Shown here: positions 1-8,669 of the stretch, piece by piece
How positions within the stretch are numbered: position 1 is the first letter of the stretch
Layout: every line of letters begins with the position of its first letter
Assembly (NCBI GenBank): GCA_964445695.1
Contig: CAYULF010000002.1
Location: forward strand, 310,001-374,000
Origin: JAUIKM01 sp964445695
Lineage (GTDB): Bacteria; Bacteroidota; Ignavibacteria; Kapaibacteriales; UBA7675
Reading direction: 5' to 3'
DNA: 64,000 nt
Notes under the pieces: generated by a model
What the model was told of the DNA's origin: nothing
Database searches by the model: none
Seen by the model: only the letters and a program-made list of their open reading frames with translations
Translations under genes and position numbers: made by a program

Positions 1-1
1 C

Positions 2-580
2 AGCAACAACGACGACTACAAGGACAGCCCTTTTTTCAACGAGCCGCCGCTTATTGAAGATTACGTGCACGATCACGTTGTTCGCGCCTCCCTCACAGGC
101 GCGTGGGGCGACAAACTCGAAGGCAGTTTTTTTGCAGGCGCTTCCGTCAGCGCCGAACACAGCTTCGACATTCCGGAGGACATGAACATCGACAACATGT
201 CGGTAATTGCATTTGTCACACACTTCGACTCGGAGGTAAGCTACAGACCTGTACTCAACAGCGGGCACAGCAAAATTCAACAGAGCCCTTCAACGGATGT
301 GTTAACGGCTGAAGAAAGTCTGGAAATTGTCGGCAGTCCAAATCCCAATCCGGCGAACGACATTTGTTTTCTGCAGGTTAACATCCGCGAACAGAGCCCG
401 TTGCGCGCCGATCTTTACAGCCTGCAGGGCGAACGCTTGTTGCAGTTGAAAGATGTGACGGCCATGCCCGGATTGCATTCAATTGCCGTTCCAACGGCGG
501 GGTATAGCGACGGAGCTTACCTGCTGCACATCCAGGTCGGCGATAAAATATACCGGCGCAGGCTGCTGGTACAGCATTGA
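2..580 (+). CDS. Omp28-like secreted protein, C-terminal part, with T9SS sorting domain
   Basis: The frame is open from the left edge, so the 5' end lies outside the window. The first ~95 residues resemble the C-terminal half of Omp28-related outer-membrane proteins: YVHDHVVRASLTGAWG is followed by DNMSVIAFVTHFDSEV, matching that family's 'HxHVLR...WG' and 'NMxVVAFV' blocks. The last ~75 residues are a T9SS type A sorting domain: SPNPNPANDICFLQV, then a Y/L-S-L-Q-G-E core and a GAYLLHIQVGDK ending. The product is therefore predicted to be exported and cleaved or anchored by the type IX system. The T9SS call is firm. The Omp28 call rests on the remembered family pattern only. Confidence 0.75.
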   Translation, partial: SNNDDYKDSPFFNEPPLIEDYVHDHVVRASLTGAWGDKLEGSFFAGASVSAEHSFDIPEDMNIDNMSVIAFVTHFDSEVSYRPVLNSGHSKIQQSPSTDVLTAEESLEIVGSPNPNPANDICFLQVNIREQSPLRADLYSLQGERLLQLKDVTAMPGLHSIAVPTAGYSDGAYLLHIQVGDKIYRRRLLVQH

Positions 581-729
581 GGCATGTAGCTGAACCGGTA
601 GTTTTATCAGGCGAGTCCGGCGGAATAATTCTCATCAGGACAACACGTCATTGCAGGCGCGATTTGCACTATGCATTTCGCGCCTGTAATCGTATTATCA
701 ATTGCGTCACACTGTCCAACGGGAGACTC

Positions 730-1281
730 ATGAACAAATTCCTGACTCTGATGCTGATCGTTCTCACCACACCTTTGGTCGCCGGCGCATATGGAATTGT
801 TCACGACCAGCTGACCTACAGCATTTCACCCGAGTACTACACCGAGTTTAAGTTCTACCAGTTTGGACTCAAGGGATTCGCAGATGATTCGGCAACGGCA
901 TTTCCGAGACTGGCGGTGGCGCAGGTCGGTTTTATGGCGACCTGGTGGGTTGGATTGTTCAGCGGTATAATTCTCGGACTGGTCGGTTTGCGGCACGGAG
1001 ACAGCAAATTGATGCTGCGCGCAACGGCAAGGGCGACAATGTTGATGCTCATTATTGCTTTTGGGCTCGGACTTGTCGGGCTGGCGATTGGCTTTCTGAT
1101 TCCGGCCGATCCAGGGCCCTCCTGGCGCATCCCCGACAATCTTGTTGACAGAACAAGTTTCATCGCTGTCGGATCAATGCACAATTTCAGTTATCTCGGC
1201 GGACTGGTCGGATTGATTATTGCTGTTGTTTACAGCATTAGATTAAAGACTACAACACAGACGGACGACGACACCCGGTGA
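730..1281 (+). CDS. small multi-pass membrane protein of unknown function
   Basis: I place the start at ATG 730, behind a GGGAGAC ribosome site; a longer frame begins at TTG 577 but lacks a ribosome site and adds non-hydrophobic sequence. The 183-residue product starts with a hydrophobic segment (FLTLMLIVLTTPLVAGAYG). An HDQLTYSISPEYYTEFKF block follows, then three more predicted membrane helices near residues 60-85, 98-125 and 150-175. The HDQLTYSISPEYY motif recurs in uncharacterised membrane proteins of several phyla as I remember them; no biochemical role is known to me. It stands alone between two gene-free stretches. Confidence 0.7.
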   Translation: MNKFLTLMLIVLTTPLVAGAYGIVHDQLTYSISPEYYTEFKFYQFGLKGFADDSATAFPRLAVAQVGFMATWWVGLFSGIILGLVGLRHGDSKLMLRATARATMLMLIIAFGLGLVGLAIGFLIPADPGPSWRIPDNLVDRTSFIAVGSMHNFSYLGGLVGLIIAVVYSIRLKTTTQTDDDTR

Positions 1282-2561
1282 CTATGTCTCGGTTCAAAAG
1301 GTTGTCGCCGCATTCAGCGCAAGTTTAAATTCTTAAAACAAACCTCAATTGCGGTTTTTTCATCCTTCTGTTTAAATAATCAACAAACCGGGGAGTCCAC
1401 CGCGGTCCCGGCGGGAAGACACAATAAACAACATTAAGCATACCCATTTATTAACTCACCTTCTTCGGAAGACGCCGCCCGCTGTTTAATTACGCCTGGC
1501 CGGAATATCGGATTGAGCCAACGAACAACCGTCCGGCAATCACTTTAAATATTTTCCCGACCGCTTTGAGCTGCTTCATTGCATTCGCATCTCAGGCTCT
1601 GTTGACTCTTTTGATTGTCACCGAACGACAAAGGGCATGGCGCTGAGTTGCCGCAAGCCCCCGATTCGCCGACAAACAAGAGGAAAAAGCAAGCCGGAAG
1701 TTCGCGACGACGAAGCGATGCATTTTCAAGTCGGAATCAGACGAGAACACATCCAATCAGCCGAAAAACAGTGAAACACGCGCGGGAGCGTAACATTTGA
1801 GCTGCGCAGTGTATGCTCAGGCAGGAGTTGCCGTGCAGCAATCAGGCGGAAGGCAAACAAATGGGATTTGCGCCGGCAAAGCGCGCACAGAGCGGATCGG
1901 AAACGACGCTCAAGGTAAATAAACCCTGCGCCGCCGACGATGCTATCGACGGATAATATTCGATTTTGAAACATCGGGAGCGCCAGACTAACGACGACCA
2001 TGCAAAACAGCTTGATTACGCGATGCAGTTGGTATTTTGACGCGGTTGCCACGGCATGCGCCCGGCGAGGTTGCGTCCGAGTTTTGTGTACGCCGTGCTG
2101 CTATCAAACGGATGAGATTGCCCTCTAATCAGGTATCAAGCCGGTAAACAGGCAAGGCGCGCGGACAGAGATCGCGTTTTGCCCGTGGCCGAGACAAAAT
2201 ATTTTACCGCGGATGGATATTGCATTTCCGGTAGTTTATTTGTAATGTTGTCGGTGTGCGGAATTCACATGCACCCGCGCCGCAACAACCAGATTCTGCT
2301 CTACCTGGAAACCCGGACAATTCGTCCGTTTTTAGACAACATCATCCGTCACATGCATTCCGCCGCTTAACATCGGCAGAACAAAACAGTCATACGTCCA
2401 GACTCGCTTTGCCCCTGCGGCGACCGACCTGTGTCCACCGTATTGCGGCGGCCTGTTAAAACGCGGGCCACTGTAATCAATACACGCGCCGGAAACGCTT
2501 GCCCGAGCTACAAAGCAGACCAAAGAATCAGTAACCGGATTTCATCCAAACGAGCAACACT
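1282..2561 (+). other. long gene-free stretch
   Basis: No frame here has a convincing start, ribosome site or recognisable product, and the short open frames overlap each other on both strands. At 1340-1360 a short AACC/GGTT stem followed by TTTTTT could be a weak terminator for the upstream gene. The stretch contains one copy of the dispersed palindromic element (1559-1718). The last few hundred bases presumably carry the promoter of the operon starting at 2562, but I could not pick a convincing -10/-35 pair. Decayed coding sequence cannot be excluded. Confidence 0.6.
1559..1718. repeat. dispersed palindromic intergenic element, copy A
   Basis: The left part has GACCGCTTTGAGCTGC and CGCATCTCAGGCTC, both shared with copy B near 8605, then GACTCTTTTGATTGTCACCG. 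The right part has GACAAACAAGAGGAAAAAGC followed by AAGCC, and GACGAAGCG. The inner arms are imperfect reverse complements, so the element can fold into a long stem. Confidence 0.7.
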
Positions 2562-3086
2562 ATGAGTGTACCTTCAATACCAACCAGTTATTCACACGAC
2601 CTGAACCCGAATGGACCGCTGGACATCGAACTCGACGTTGACGGGAACCTGAACAGCAATATCAACGCCTCGCACAGCGGAACACTTAACACCAACCTGA
2701 GCGGCGGCGTCGACACGCGACTGAGCGGCGATCTTTCGACCGACAGCGTGCTGACGTTAAAAGGCGACCCCAAAGCGCCGGTGAGCACGGACAGCAAAGT
2801 TGAAATCATGAACCTGCCGCGTTTTACGCTGCAGGACATCAAGGACATGATGAAGGTGCGCGTGCGGATTCCGAATTATTCGAACATCTGCTTCAAGGTG
2901 ATGGGCGTAGAGTTAATGAGCCTGTGCATGGGCGGCGAGAGCCAGGTCATCACCGAGCCCTATGTGCCAAACGCCGCGGAACGCTGTGAAACCGACTGCT
3001 GCGAACCGGATACACGTCCGTTTCCCGAACGACAGGACGGCGTTGCCAAACCCGCCCCCAACCGCAAGACAACTACCAAAAGTTAA
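2562..3086 (+). CDS. unknown protein, first gene of the isoprenoid-associated operon
   Basis: 174 residues, not recognised. Residues ~15-80 are a low-complexity run alternating L/I with N/S/D/G/T (LDVDGNLNSNINASHSG and onwards), suggesting a repetitive beta structure. Residues ~85-125 look like a conserved core (PRFTLQDIKDMMKVRVRIPN, then a Cys-containing stretch FKVMGVELMSLCMGG). A Cys cluster CETDCC lies near residue 147 and the tail is basic. There is no signal peptide, so it is probably cytoplasmic. It lies 29 bases before the next gene and is probably co-transcribed with the genes through 8591. The DNA after the stop holds GTTAAC and TTAAC but no terminator. Confidence 0.65.
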   Translation: MSVPSIPTSYSHDLNPNGPLDIELDVDGNLNSNINASHSGTLNTNLSGGVDTRLSGDLSTDSVLTLKGDPKAPVSTDSKVEIMNLPRFTLQDIKDMMKVRVRIPNYSNICFKVMGVELMSLCMGGESQVITEPYVPNAAERCETDCCEPDTRPFPERQDGVAKPAPNRKTTTKS

Positions 3087-3115
3087 CGATCAATTAACAC
3101 GCCGCAGCTATTACC

Positions 3116-3907
3116 ATGATTACAATCAAAGCCGATGAGCAGCAGGAAAAGCTGTCGATTCTCGAAAAAGAGATCGTGTTAACAGGTCCGCCGAACAATC
3201 TGCAAGGCAGCGTTCGCTTTGCCAACCGGCAGAACGAAATGCTGCGCGTCAAGTTCCTGGCGCTGAGCGGCAAGGACGACAAAGAGCCCGGCGTGGAGTC
3301 GATGCGCTCGTCCTTCCGACTGCAACCGGGCGAAGAAGCGCTCAAACCTGTTAAACTCCAGATGCCGGCCACGACGCCGCCGGGCACCTACGAAAAACAC
3401 ATCCGGACGGGCAAAAGCAGCCACGTCGTCAAACTGATCGTACAGCCGACTGTTAACATTTCCGTACACCCGCAGCACTTTACCTTCCAGGGATGCGAGC
3501 CCGGCACGCGGCACACCGCGACGATCGCACTCAGAAATCTCGGCAATATGCCCTTCCGCATTCCGGAACCCAAACACGCTTCGATGCTCGATATGGACCT
3601 GCTCTGCCGCGCCTTCGGCATGGGCTTTCGCGAAACTCCCGACAGCGGCGTTACCGAAACGCTCGACAAAGTGGCGCAGAACATCAAGTCCAATATGATC
3701 GACTGGGCGGCGATGAAAATCAGGGAAGCCGGACAGATTGTTGAACCCGGCGGCAGCGCCATTCTGCACGTCGACACATTGATACCAAAGAACGCCGATC
3801 CCGGACGCGACTACAGCGGTAATTTCCGCTTCTGGGACAAGGATATTTCGATTGCCGTCAAATCACACGTTCAATCCAGCAAGGAGAATAACCGTGGAAG
3901 AAAATAA
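3116..3907 (+). CDS. unknown protein with two Ig-like (COG1470/NEW3-type) beta domains
   Basis: 263 residues without a signal peptide. It reads as two consecutive beta-sandwich domains. The first (~1-105) has FRLQPGEEALKPVKLQMPA and TTPPGTYEKHI, the 'PGE...V.L..P...PPGxY' signature seen in NEW3/CARDB-like Ig folds. The second (~110-250) has TIALRNLGNMPFRIPEP and later VEPGGSAILHVDTLIPKNAD. The 3' end overlaps the next gene by 14 bases, so translation is coupled. Function is unknown. The lack of an export signal is unusual for this fold and suggests a cytoplasmic scaffold or surface-coat role. Confidence 0.65.
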   Translation: MITIKADEQQEKLSILEKEIVLTGPPNNLQGSVRFANRQNEMLRVKFLALSGKDDKEPGVESMRSSFRLQPGEEALKPVKLQMPATTPPGTYEKHIRTGKSSHVVKLIVQPTVNISVHPQHFTFQGCEPGTRHTATIALRNLGNMPFRIPEPKHASMLDMDLLCRAFGMGFRETPDSGVTETLDKVAQNIKSNMIDWAAMKIREAGQIVEPGGSAILHVDTLIPKNADPGRDYSGNFRFWDKDISIAVKSHVQSSKENNRGRK

Positions 3908-4559
3908 CACCCGCGCCACCGACTGGCCGCAGACGATTGCGGATACACTTCAACAGTTAAGCAGCATTTCACTCGACTCTGTCAGGCCGCTGATCGACTC
4001 CGCGGTTGAAAACGCCAACAAGTTCAACAAGTCGATTGCCAGCGGTACGATTCCGCAGTTCTCGCTCCGGGACTTGTACGGCGGCTATCAGAATAAAAAC
4101 TGCGCAACGCCTGAGAACGAATGTCCGCCGCACTGCATTGCAACAATACGTCGCAATGCCATGGCCGGCGAGCAGATCATCGTGCCCTTTGTGGTTAAGA
4201 ACACCTGCTCGGTCAGTAAAACCTGGCGCGTCGGCGTGCGTGAACTGGAAGACATCAACGGAGAGGCGGCGCCGTCGCAGCCGCGACTTAACAATGACGC
4301 GGTGACGCTGGCTCCGGGCCGCAGCGAACAGGTGCTGATGGCGCTCGACCTGAGCAAGTTCCGCAACGGCAGTCGATACACCTGCGAGATCGTATTGCGC
4401 GAGAAAGAGATAAACCAGAATATCTGTTTTCATCTGAACGTAGGCGATCACACGGCGACGGTTGTCACGCCGCAGGACGAGCAGAAATACAAACTCAAGT
4501 GGCAAAGCTGGCAGTCGCACTTTTACTGCGAGCCGGAAGCGGACGGTCGCCGGCCCTGA
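3894..4559 (+). CDS. unknown protein: helical N-terminus plus Ig-like domain
   Basis: The start is GTG 3894 because AAGGAG lies at 3881-3886; an upstream TTG at 3852 is inside the previous gene and lacks a ribosome site. The 221-residue product begins with ~60 residues predicted amphipathic helix (TIADTLQQLSSISLDSVRPL...). A Cys-rich linker (CATPENECPPHC) follows, then a beta domain with IIVPFVVKNTCS and LAPGRSEQVLMALDLSKF. The layout parallels the next two genes. There is no signal peptide and the function is unknown. The helix-plus-Ig pattern, next to isoprenoid enzymes, suggests binding to a hydrophobic surface (inference). Confidence 0.65.
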   Translation: MEENNTRATDWPQTIADTLQQLSSISLDSVRPLIDSAVENANKFNKSIASGTIPQFSLRDLYGGYQNKNCATPENECPPHCIATIRRNAMAGEQIIVPFVVKNTCSVSKTWRVGVRELEDINGEAAPSQPRLNNDAVTLAPGRSEQVLMALDLSKFRNGSRYTCEIVLREKEINQNICFHLNVGDHTATVVTPQDEQKYKLKWQSWQSHFYCEPEADGRRP

Positions 4560-4617
4560 GTGTTTTGCACATGAGTTAAACAACCATCCCGCCAATCAAA
4601 TCCGGGCTATCATCGAC

Positions 4618-5301
4618 ATGTTTTTTGTAAAAGGATTTGAGGACATTGTCAAGAGTTCGATCGAACTGCATCGGCGCTATTTTGAACGCGGCTCCGAGTT
4701 GCTCGGCCAACTGAGCCAAACGCAAAACGGCGAGGCGAACGACGCCGGGCTCGGCAACTACGTCGGTCCGATGACGGAACTGGCCCGACTTAACATCGAA
4801 CACTATCAGAATGTCATGAAGCTGAGTCTTGAAGCCACAAAAAGTGCGTTCGGCATGGCTTCGGACACATCAGGCGATAATTCTGCAACAGACACCGGCA
4901 AAGCGGAACCGGGCGGGACAGAGAACGACTTTCCGGACGGCTACATCGACGAACCGGCCTTTGTTTTATCCGGCACCGGACACAACGGCGGCAAAGTCAT
5001 TCTCCAGTTTGTGCTGGACAACATCAAAGAGGAAGAGGTGCTTTGCCGGCTGGTAAACCATGCATTTGTCAACGACAAGGATACGGCCGAACGTTATCAA
5101 CTGGCCAGCATTTTTGAACCGCAGTCATTTACCCTGCAGTCCAGGGAAGCTCAGAAAGTCGCGATCGTCATTGAGATCCCCGCCGACATGAGTCCCGGCG
5201 TTTACAACAGCAGAGTTCAGGTCATCGGTTTTGAGCCGGTGTACTTTCTGATTCAACTGCAGGTCGTCAGCAAACCCAAACAAACATCGCCGGAACAATG
5301 A
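4618..5301 (+). CDS. phasin-like helical protein with C-terminal Ig-like domain
   Basis: I use ATG 4618; the frame extends upstream only to a TTG inside the previous gene. The product has 227 residues. Residues 1-85 are amphipathic helices like those of phasins: FVKGFEDIVKSSIELHRRYF and ELARLNIEHYQNVMKLSLEA. After an acidic/polar linker the C-terminal ~110 residues form a beta domain with GGKVILQFVLDNI and IEIPADMSPGVYNSRVQV. Phasins coat polyhydroxyalkanoate granules, but no PHA synthase is present here, so the coated body may be different. ATGA overlap with the next gene. The phasin resemblance is a pattern judgement, not a database hit. Confidence 0.65.
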   Translation: MFFVKGFEDIVKSSIELHRRYFERGSELLGQLSQTQNGEANDAGLGNYVGPMTELARLNIEHYQNVMKLSLEATKSAFGMASDTSGDNSATDTGKAEPGGTENDFPDGYIDEPAFVLSGTGHNGGKVILQFVLDNIKEEEVLCRLVNHAFVNDKDTAERYQLASIFEPQSFTLQSREAQKVAIVIEIPADMSPGVYNSRVQVIGFEPVYFLIQLQVVSKPKQTSPEQ

Positions 5302-6077
5302 GTCAAAAGAAGACAAAGTTTACAGCTGAAGACTTCCTGAACGGCATGAAACCCGACGCCATGTTCTCGGATGCGCAAAACCTGATTTCTTCGGCCGTCA
5401 ATGTGCTTGAAGAGGAAATTGCCGCCGGCATTCTCGCAGCGAAAAACATCGAGAAGGACGTCATCGACGTCGACGACATCCGCAGCGATCCCAACGATCT
5501 GTTTAACCGCATCAGAAGAGACACACACGAAGCGGTCGATCTTTTCATGGATGCCTTTACGGCCATATCCAAACAGCTCAACGACCTTGCGGCATTAAAC
5601 AAAACGGCGAATACCGGGAGTCAAGCCGAAGCCGGCGGCAAGAACACAAATCGCAACGGCGCTGCGCCGCGACAGAACCCGCAAACATCCGGGACCGCCG
5701 AATCGACGAGGCGCTCAAAGACCACACAGAGTGAGACTGAAAACGGCGGAGTCATTCTGTTAAGCGGTGGACGACCGCTTAAACCCGGCGAATCAGTCGA
5801 CCTGCAGTTCAGCCTCCTCGAAGACGGCAAGACCGCCGGTAAAATCGCGTTCCGCAAAACCAATCTCATCGGCGTTGACGACCTCGTTATTCACTCCCGC
5901 GCGTTAAAAATCACCCCGCCGAAACTCACGCTGCAACCGAATGTGGAAGAGCAGGTCAACGTGCGCGTCAGTATTCCTAAAAATGCGGCGGCGGGACACT
6001 ACAACTCATTCATCACCGCGACTTCGGAACAGAACATCAGAATTGTGTTGGACATAGAAGTCGCTAAAACAACATGA
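5298..6077 (+). CDS. helical (phasin-like?) protein with C-terminal Ig-like domain
   Basis: 259 residues. Residues 1-100 are predicted helical and amphipathic (DAQNLISSAVNVLEEEIAAG, then FNRIRRDTHEAVDLFMDAF). A Ser/Thr/Asn-rich linker runs to ~150. The final ~105 residues are a beta domain with GGRPLKPGESVDLQFSLLED and VSIPKNAAAGHYNSFITATS. It has the same architecture as the preceding gene and is probably its paralogue. It overlaps its neighbours by four bases on both sides (ATGA), so equal, coupled synthesis is likely. No signal peptide. Function unknown. Confidence 0.65.
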   Translation: MSQKKTKFTAEDFLNGMKPDAMFSDAQNLISSAVNVLEEEIAAGILAAKNIEKDVIDVDDIRSDPNDLFNRIRRDTHEAVDLFMDAFTAISKQLNDLAALNKTANTGSQAEAGGKNTNRNGAAPRQNPQTSGTAESTRRSKTTQSETENGGVILLSGGRPLKPGESVDLQFSLLEDGKTAGKIAFRKTNLIGVDDLVIHSRALKITPPKLTLQPNVEEQVNVRVSIPKNAAAGHYNSFITATSEQNIRIVLDIEVAKTT

Positions 6078-7102
6078 ATGAAGATTTGATGAAGACAATG
6101 TTGGCGGCCTACGGCGCGGCGACATTAAACGGTATCAAAGACTTTATTCCCGACAAGGAGCCACGAACATATCTTTACGATCTGGTAGCCGAATATCCGG
6201 AGCGCGGCGGCAAGGGATTCAGGCCCGGCCTGTGCATTGCCGCCTGCAAGGCCTTCGGCGGCGTGCAGAGCGACGCGATGAACTCCGCGGTCTGTCTCGA
6301 ATTGCTCCACAACGCCTTTCTGGTGCACGACGATGTTGAAGATGAAAGTTTAATCCGGCGCAACCGCCCCACGCTGCACGAGGCCAACAATCGCGCCATC
6401 GCTATTAACGTCGGCGACGCGATGCAGGTGCTTGCGATGTACCCGCTTCACAAAAACCGCGACCGCCTGGGCGACAGAGTCGCGAGCGCCATCTACCTGG
6501 AAGTCCGCCACCTGGCCATCGAATCGGCGGAAGGTCAGGCGATCGAGCTTGGCTGGCGGCGCGACAATGTCTGCGATCTGCGCGAGACCGACTACCTGCA
6601 CATGATTCTCAAAAAAACCTGCTGGTACACCTGCATTCACCCACTCAGGATCGGCGCTATCATCGGCACGCGCGGCCGGATTAAACCGGAAATCTTCGAT
6701 CGCTTCGGCTACTTTATGGGTACCGCGTTCCAGATTCAGGACGACGTACTCAACCTGATAGCCGAACAGGACGCCTACGGCAAGGAAATCTGCGGCGACA
6801 TCATCGAGGGCAAACGCACTCTGATGTTAATTCATCTGCTGCAACACTGCAGCGTGGAAGAACACAGCTTTGTGAAAAATTTCCTGGCGCTGCCGATTAA
6901 CAAACGCAGCCTCGACGACGCGCGGTCGATCTTGGCGCTGATGAACACATACGGCTCGATCGCTCACGCCAAAAAGACCGCTCAATATCTTGCCGGCGGC
7001 GCGTTAAAGGAGTTCTACAGCATTTTCTCGCGACTCCCCGCCGGCGACGACAAGTCACTGATTGAAAACATCGTTTTGTACATGATTAATCGCACGTATT
7101 GA
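6074..7102 (+). CDS. polyprenyl (geranylgeranyl-type) diphosphate synthase
   Basis: A trans-prenyltransferase that condenses isopentenyl diphosphate with an allylic diphosphate. 342 residues, normal length. Visible motifs: RGGKGFRPGLC (the GGKxxRP substrate site), the first Asp-rich motif HDDVEDESLIRR followed by RPTLH, NVGDAM, and the second Asp-rich region FQIQDDVLNL, in which the last Asp of DDxxD is Asn. Chain length cannot be read reliably; geranylgeranyl is suggested by the reductase encoded next. ATGA overlap with the upstream helical/Ig gene ties isoprenoid synthesis to those unknown proteins. Confidence 0.9.
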   Translation: MNEDLMKTMLAAYGAATLNGIKDFIPDKEPRTYLYDLVAEYPERGGKGFRPGLCIAACKAFGGVQSDAMNSAVCLELLHNAFLVHDDVEDESLIRRNRPTLHEANNRAIAINVGDAMQVLAMYPLHKNRDRLGDRVASAIYLEVRHLAIESAEGQAIELGWRRDNVCDLRETDYLHMILKKTCWYTCIHPLRIGAIIGTRGRIKPEIFDRFGYFMGTAFQIQDDVLNLIAEQDAYGKEICGDIIEGKRTLMLIHLLQHCSVEEHSFVKNFLALPINKRSLDDARSILALMNTYGSIAHAKKTAQYLAGGALKEFYSIFSRLPAGDDKSLIENIVLYMINRTY

Positions 7103-7106
7103 CCGC

Positions 7107-8591
7107 ATGATTCGCATTAAACCACTCCCCCATTACGACTGTGACGTGTTAATTGCCGGCGGCGGCCCTTCCGGCAGCGGACTCGCTTTTCACCTTGCAT
7201 CCGCCGGCGTTAAAGTCATTGTGGTGGAATCCGGTATTTTCCCGCGCGACAAAGTCTGCGGCGACGGCGTCAGTCCGATCGCGCTGGCGGAACTGGCAAA
7301 CATGGGCATAGCCGAAGCCACCCAGTTCAAACAAGCCAACGAAATCACGCGCGTCGGGCTTTTCCTCGAAAACGACAAAGTGTCGATTAAACTCTCCAAA
7401 CCCGAGCACCTGCCCTACCACGCCCGCATTATCCCGCGCCGTGAGCTGGACAACTGGATCTACGAAGCCGCCGCCGGGGTCGGGGCCGAATTCATTCAGG
7501 GCACCCGCGTTACCGACTATGAGATTGACAGGAGCGGCACACTGGTTTACCTCAAATCAACGGACCGGGAATTTACACTCAGAGCCAAAATGATTGTGGG
7601 CGCCGATGGCGGCCGCTCAACGCTGGCCCGACGCATGCACGGCGCCAAACCGCAGGAAAGCGATCAACTCCTTGGCTTGCGCGCCTACTATAAAAATGTT
7701 AACGGTCCGACCGACCGGGTCGACATCTACTTTAACGACAGCGGTTTCCCCGGTATTATGTGGCTTTTTCCCAAGGGACCGCACGACGCCAATATCGGCA
7801 TTGCGATGGTCGCAAAAACCTTCCCCAAGAAACCCGACCACATCAAAGAGGTCTTGCTGGCGCATATCAACAACAATCCCGATATTAAACGCCGCATCGG
7901 CGATGGAATAGCCGACGACAAGATTCGCGGTTGGCCCATTACCATTTACAATCCACAGAATCGCGTAAGCGACGAGCGCATTTTACTTGTCGGCGAAGCG
8001 GCGGGGCTGATCAATCCACTCAGCGGGGACGGCATTCAATACGCTTTGTTAAGCGCCCGCTGGGCGGCGGTGACAATTATCGACTGTGTGCAACGCAACA
8101 GTTTCACGCGGCAGGACCTGGACGCCTATGCCCACACAGTTAAACAGGAGGTGTCCTACGACTTCGCTTTGTCGAACCTGCTGGTTCACGTTCCGCGCAA
8201 CAAAACATTCAACAAGGTCTGGCTGCGGGTTTTAACAAGCATGATTTCACAGGCCCGGGACGACGGCCCATATGCCGACACGATTGCCGGCGTTTTTGAG
8301 GGCACTTATCCGTCCTACAAAGCTGTTAATCTTTCATTTATTCTCAAGTCGCTTGCTCAATTCGGGCTGGGGGCCGGCAAGGATCTGGCTTCCACCGTGC
8401 AGAATCCTCAGCAGGCGCTGCTTTCCGGCACGGAGCTGGCGAAGGACGTGTTCACTATTCTCGAAGAGTTAAAAGACAATCCGCGCGACAATATCAGTTG
8501 GCTGAGCAGCGGCGTGACACAATCGGCTGCGGTCCTGGCTCATCTTGTTACAACGCTGGACGCACGCAACCTGAAAAACATTCTCTCCTGA
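7107..8591 (+). CDS. geranylgeranyl-reductase family FAD-dependent oxidoreductase
   Basis: 494 residues. N-terminal FAD Rossmann motif DVLIAGGGPSGSGLAFHLA, then the family block FPRDKVCGDGVSP, a second nucleotide motif MIVGADGGRSTLARR and the FAD-closing motif GEAAGLINPLSGDGIQYAL. These define the geranylgeranyl reductase / digeranylgeranylglycerophospholipid reductase group, which saturates isoprenoid double bonds. The C-terminal ~110 residues carry extra hydrophobic helices that could contact a membrane. Four bases separate it from the prenyl synthase, so the operon probably makes and then reduces a polyprenyl product; the end product is unknown. Confidence 0.88.
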   Translation: MIRIKPLPHYDCDVLIAGGGPSGSGLAFHLASAGVKVIVVESGIFPRDKVCGDGVSPIALAELANMGIAEATQFKQANEITRVGLFLENDKVSIKLSKPEHLPYHARIIPRRELDNWIYEAAAGVGAEFIQGTRVTDYEIDRSGTLVYLKSTDREFTLRAKMIVGADGGRSTLARRMHGAKPQESDQLLGLRAYYKNVNGPTDRVDIYFNDSGFPGIMWLFPKGPHDANIGIAMVAKTFPKKPDHIKEVLLAHINNNPDIKRRIGDGIADDKIRGWPITIYNPQNRVSDERILLVGEAAGLINPLSGDGIQYALLSARWAAVTIIDCVQRNSFTRQDLDAYAHTVKQEVSYDFALSNLLVHVPRNKTFNKVWLRVLTSMISQARDDGPYADTIAGVFEGTYPSYKAVNLSFILKSLAQFGLGAGKDLASTVQNPQQALLSGTELAKDVFTILEELKDNPRDNISWLSSGVTQSAAVLAHLVTTLDARNLKNILS

Positions 8592-8604
8592 CTTTAAACA
8601 TTCC

Positions 8605-8669
8605 GACCGCTTTGAGCTGCGTCGTTTCACTCGCATCTCAGGCTCGCCTGACTTCTTGTTAGTCACCGA
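8605..8669. repeat. dispersed palindromic intergenic element, partial copy B
   Basis: A left-part copy between two convergent stop codons. It shares GACCGCTTTGAGCTGC and CGCATCTCAGGCTC with copy A and ends in CTTCTTGTTAGTCACCGA. It slightly overlaps the 3' end of the minus-strand gene ending at 8663. Confidence 0.6.

Noticed and set aside
1615..2523. Several 60-110 residue frames in the gap after the small membrane protein
   Set aside because: They overlap one another on both strands, give Arg/Ser-rich random-looking products, and one crosses the palindromic element.
4462..4617. Upstream TTG start giving a 279-residue version of the phasin-like protein
   Set aside because: The extra 52 residues overlap the previous gene in another frame and are Arg/Ser-rich junk-like sequence; ATG 4618 starts the helical domain.
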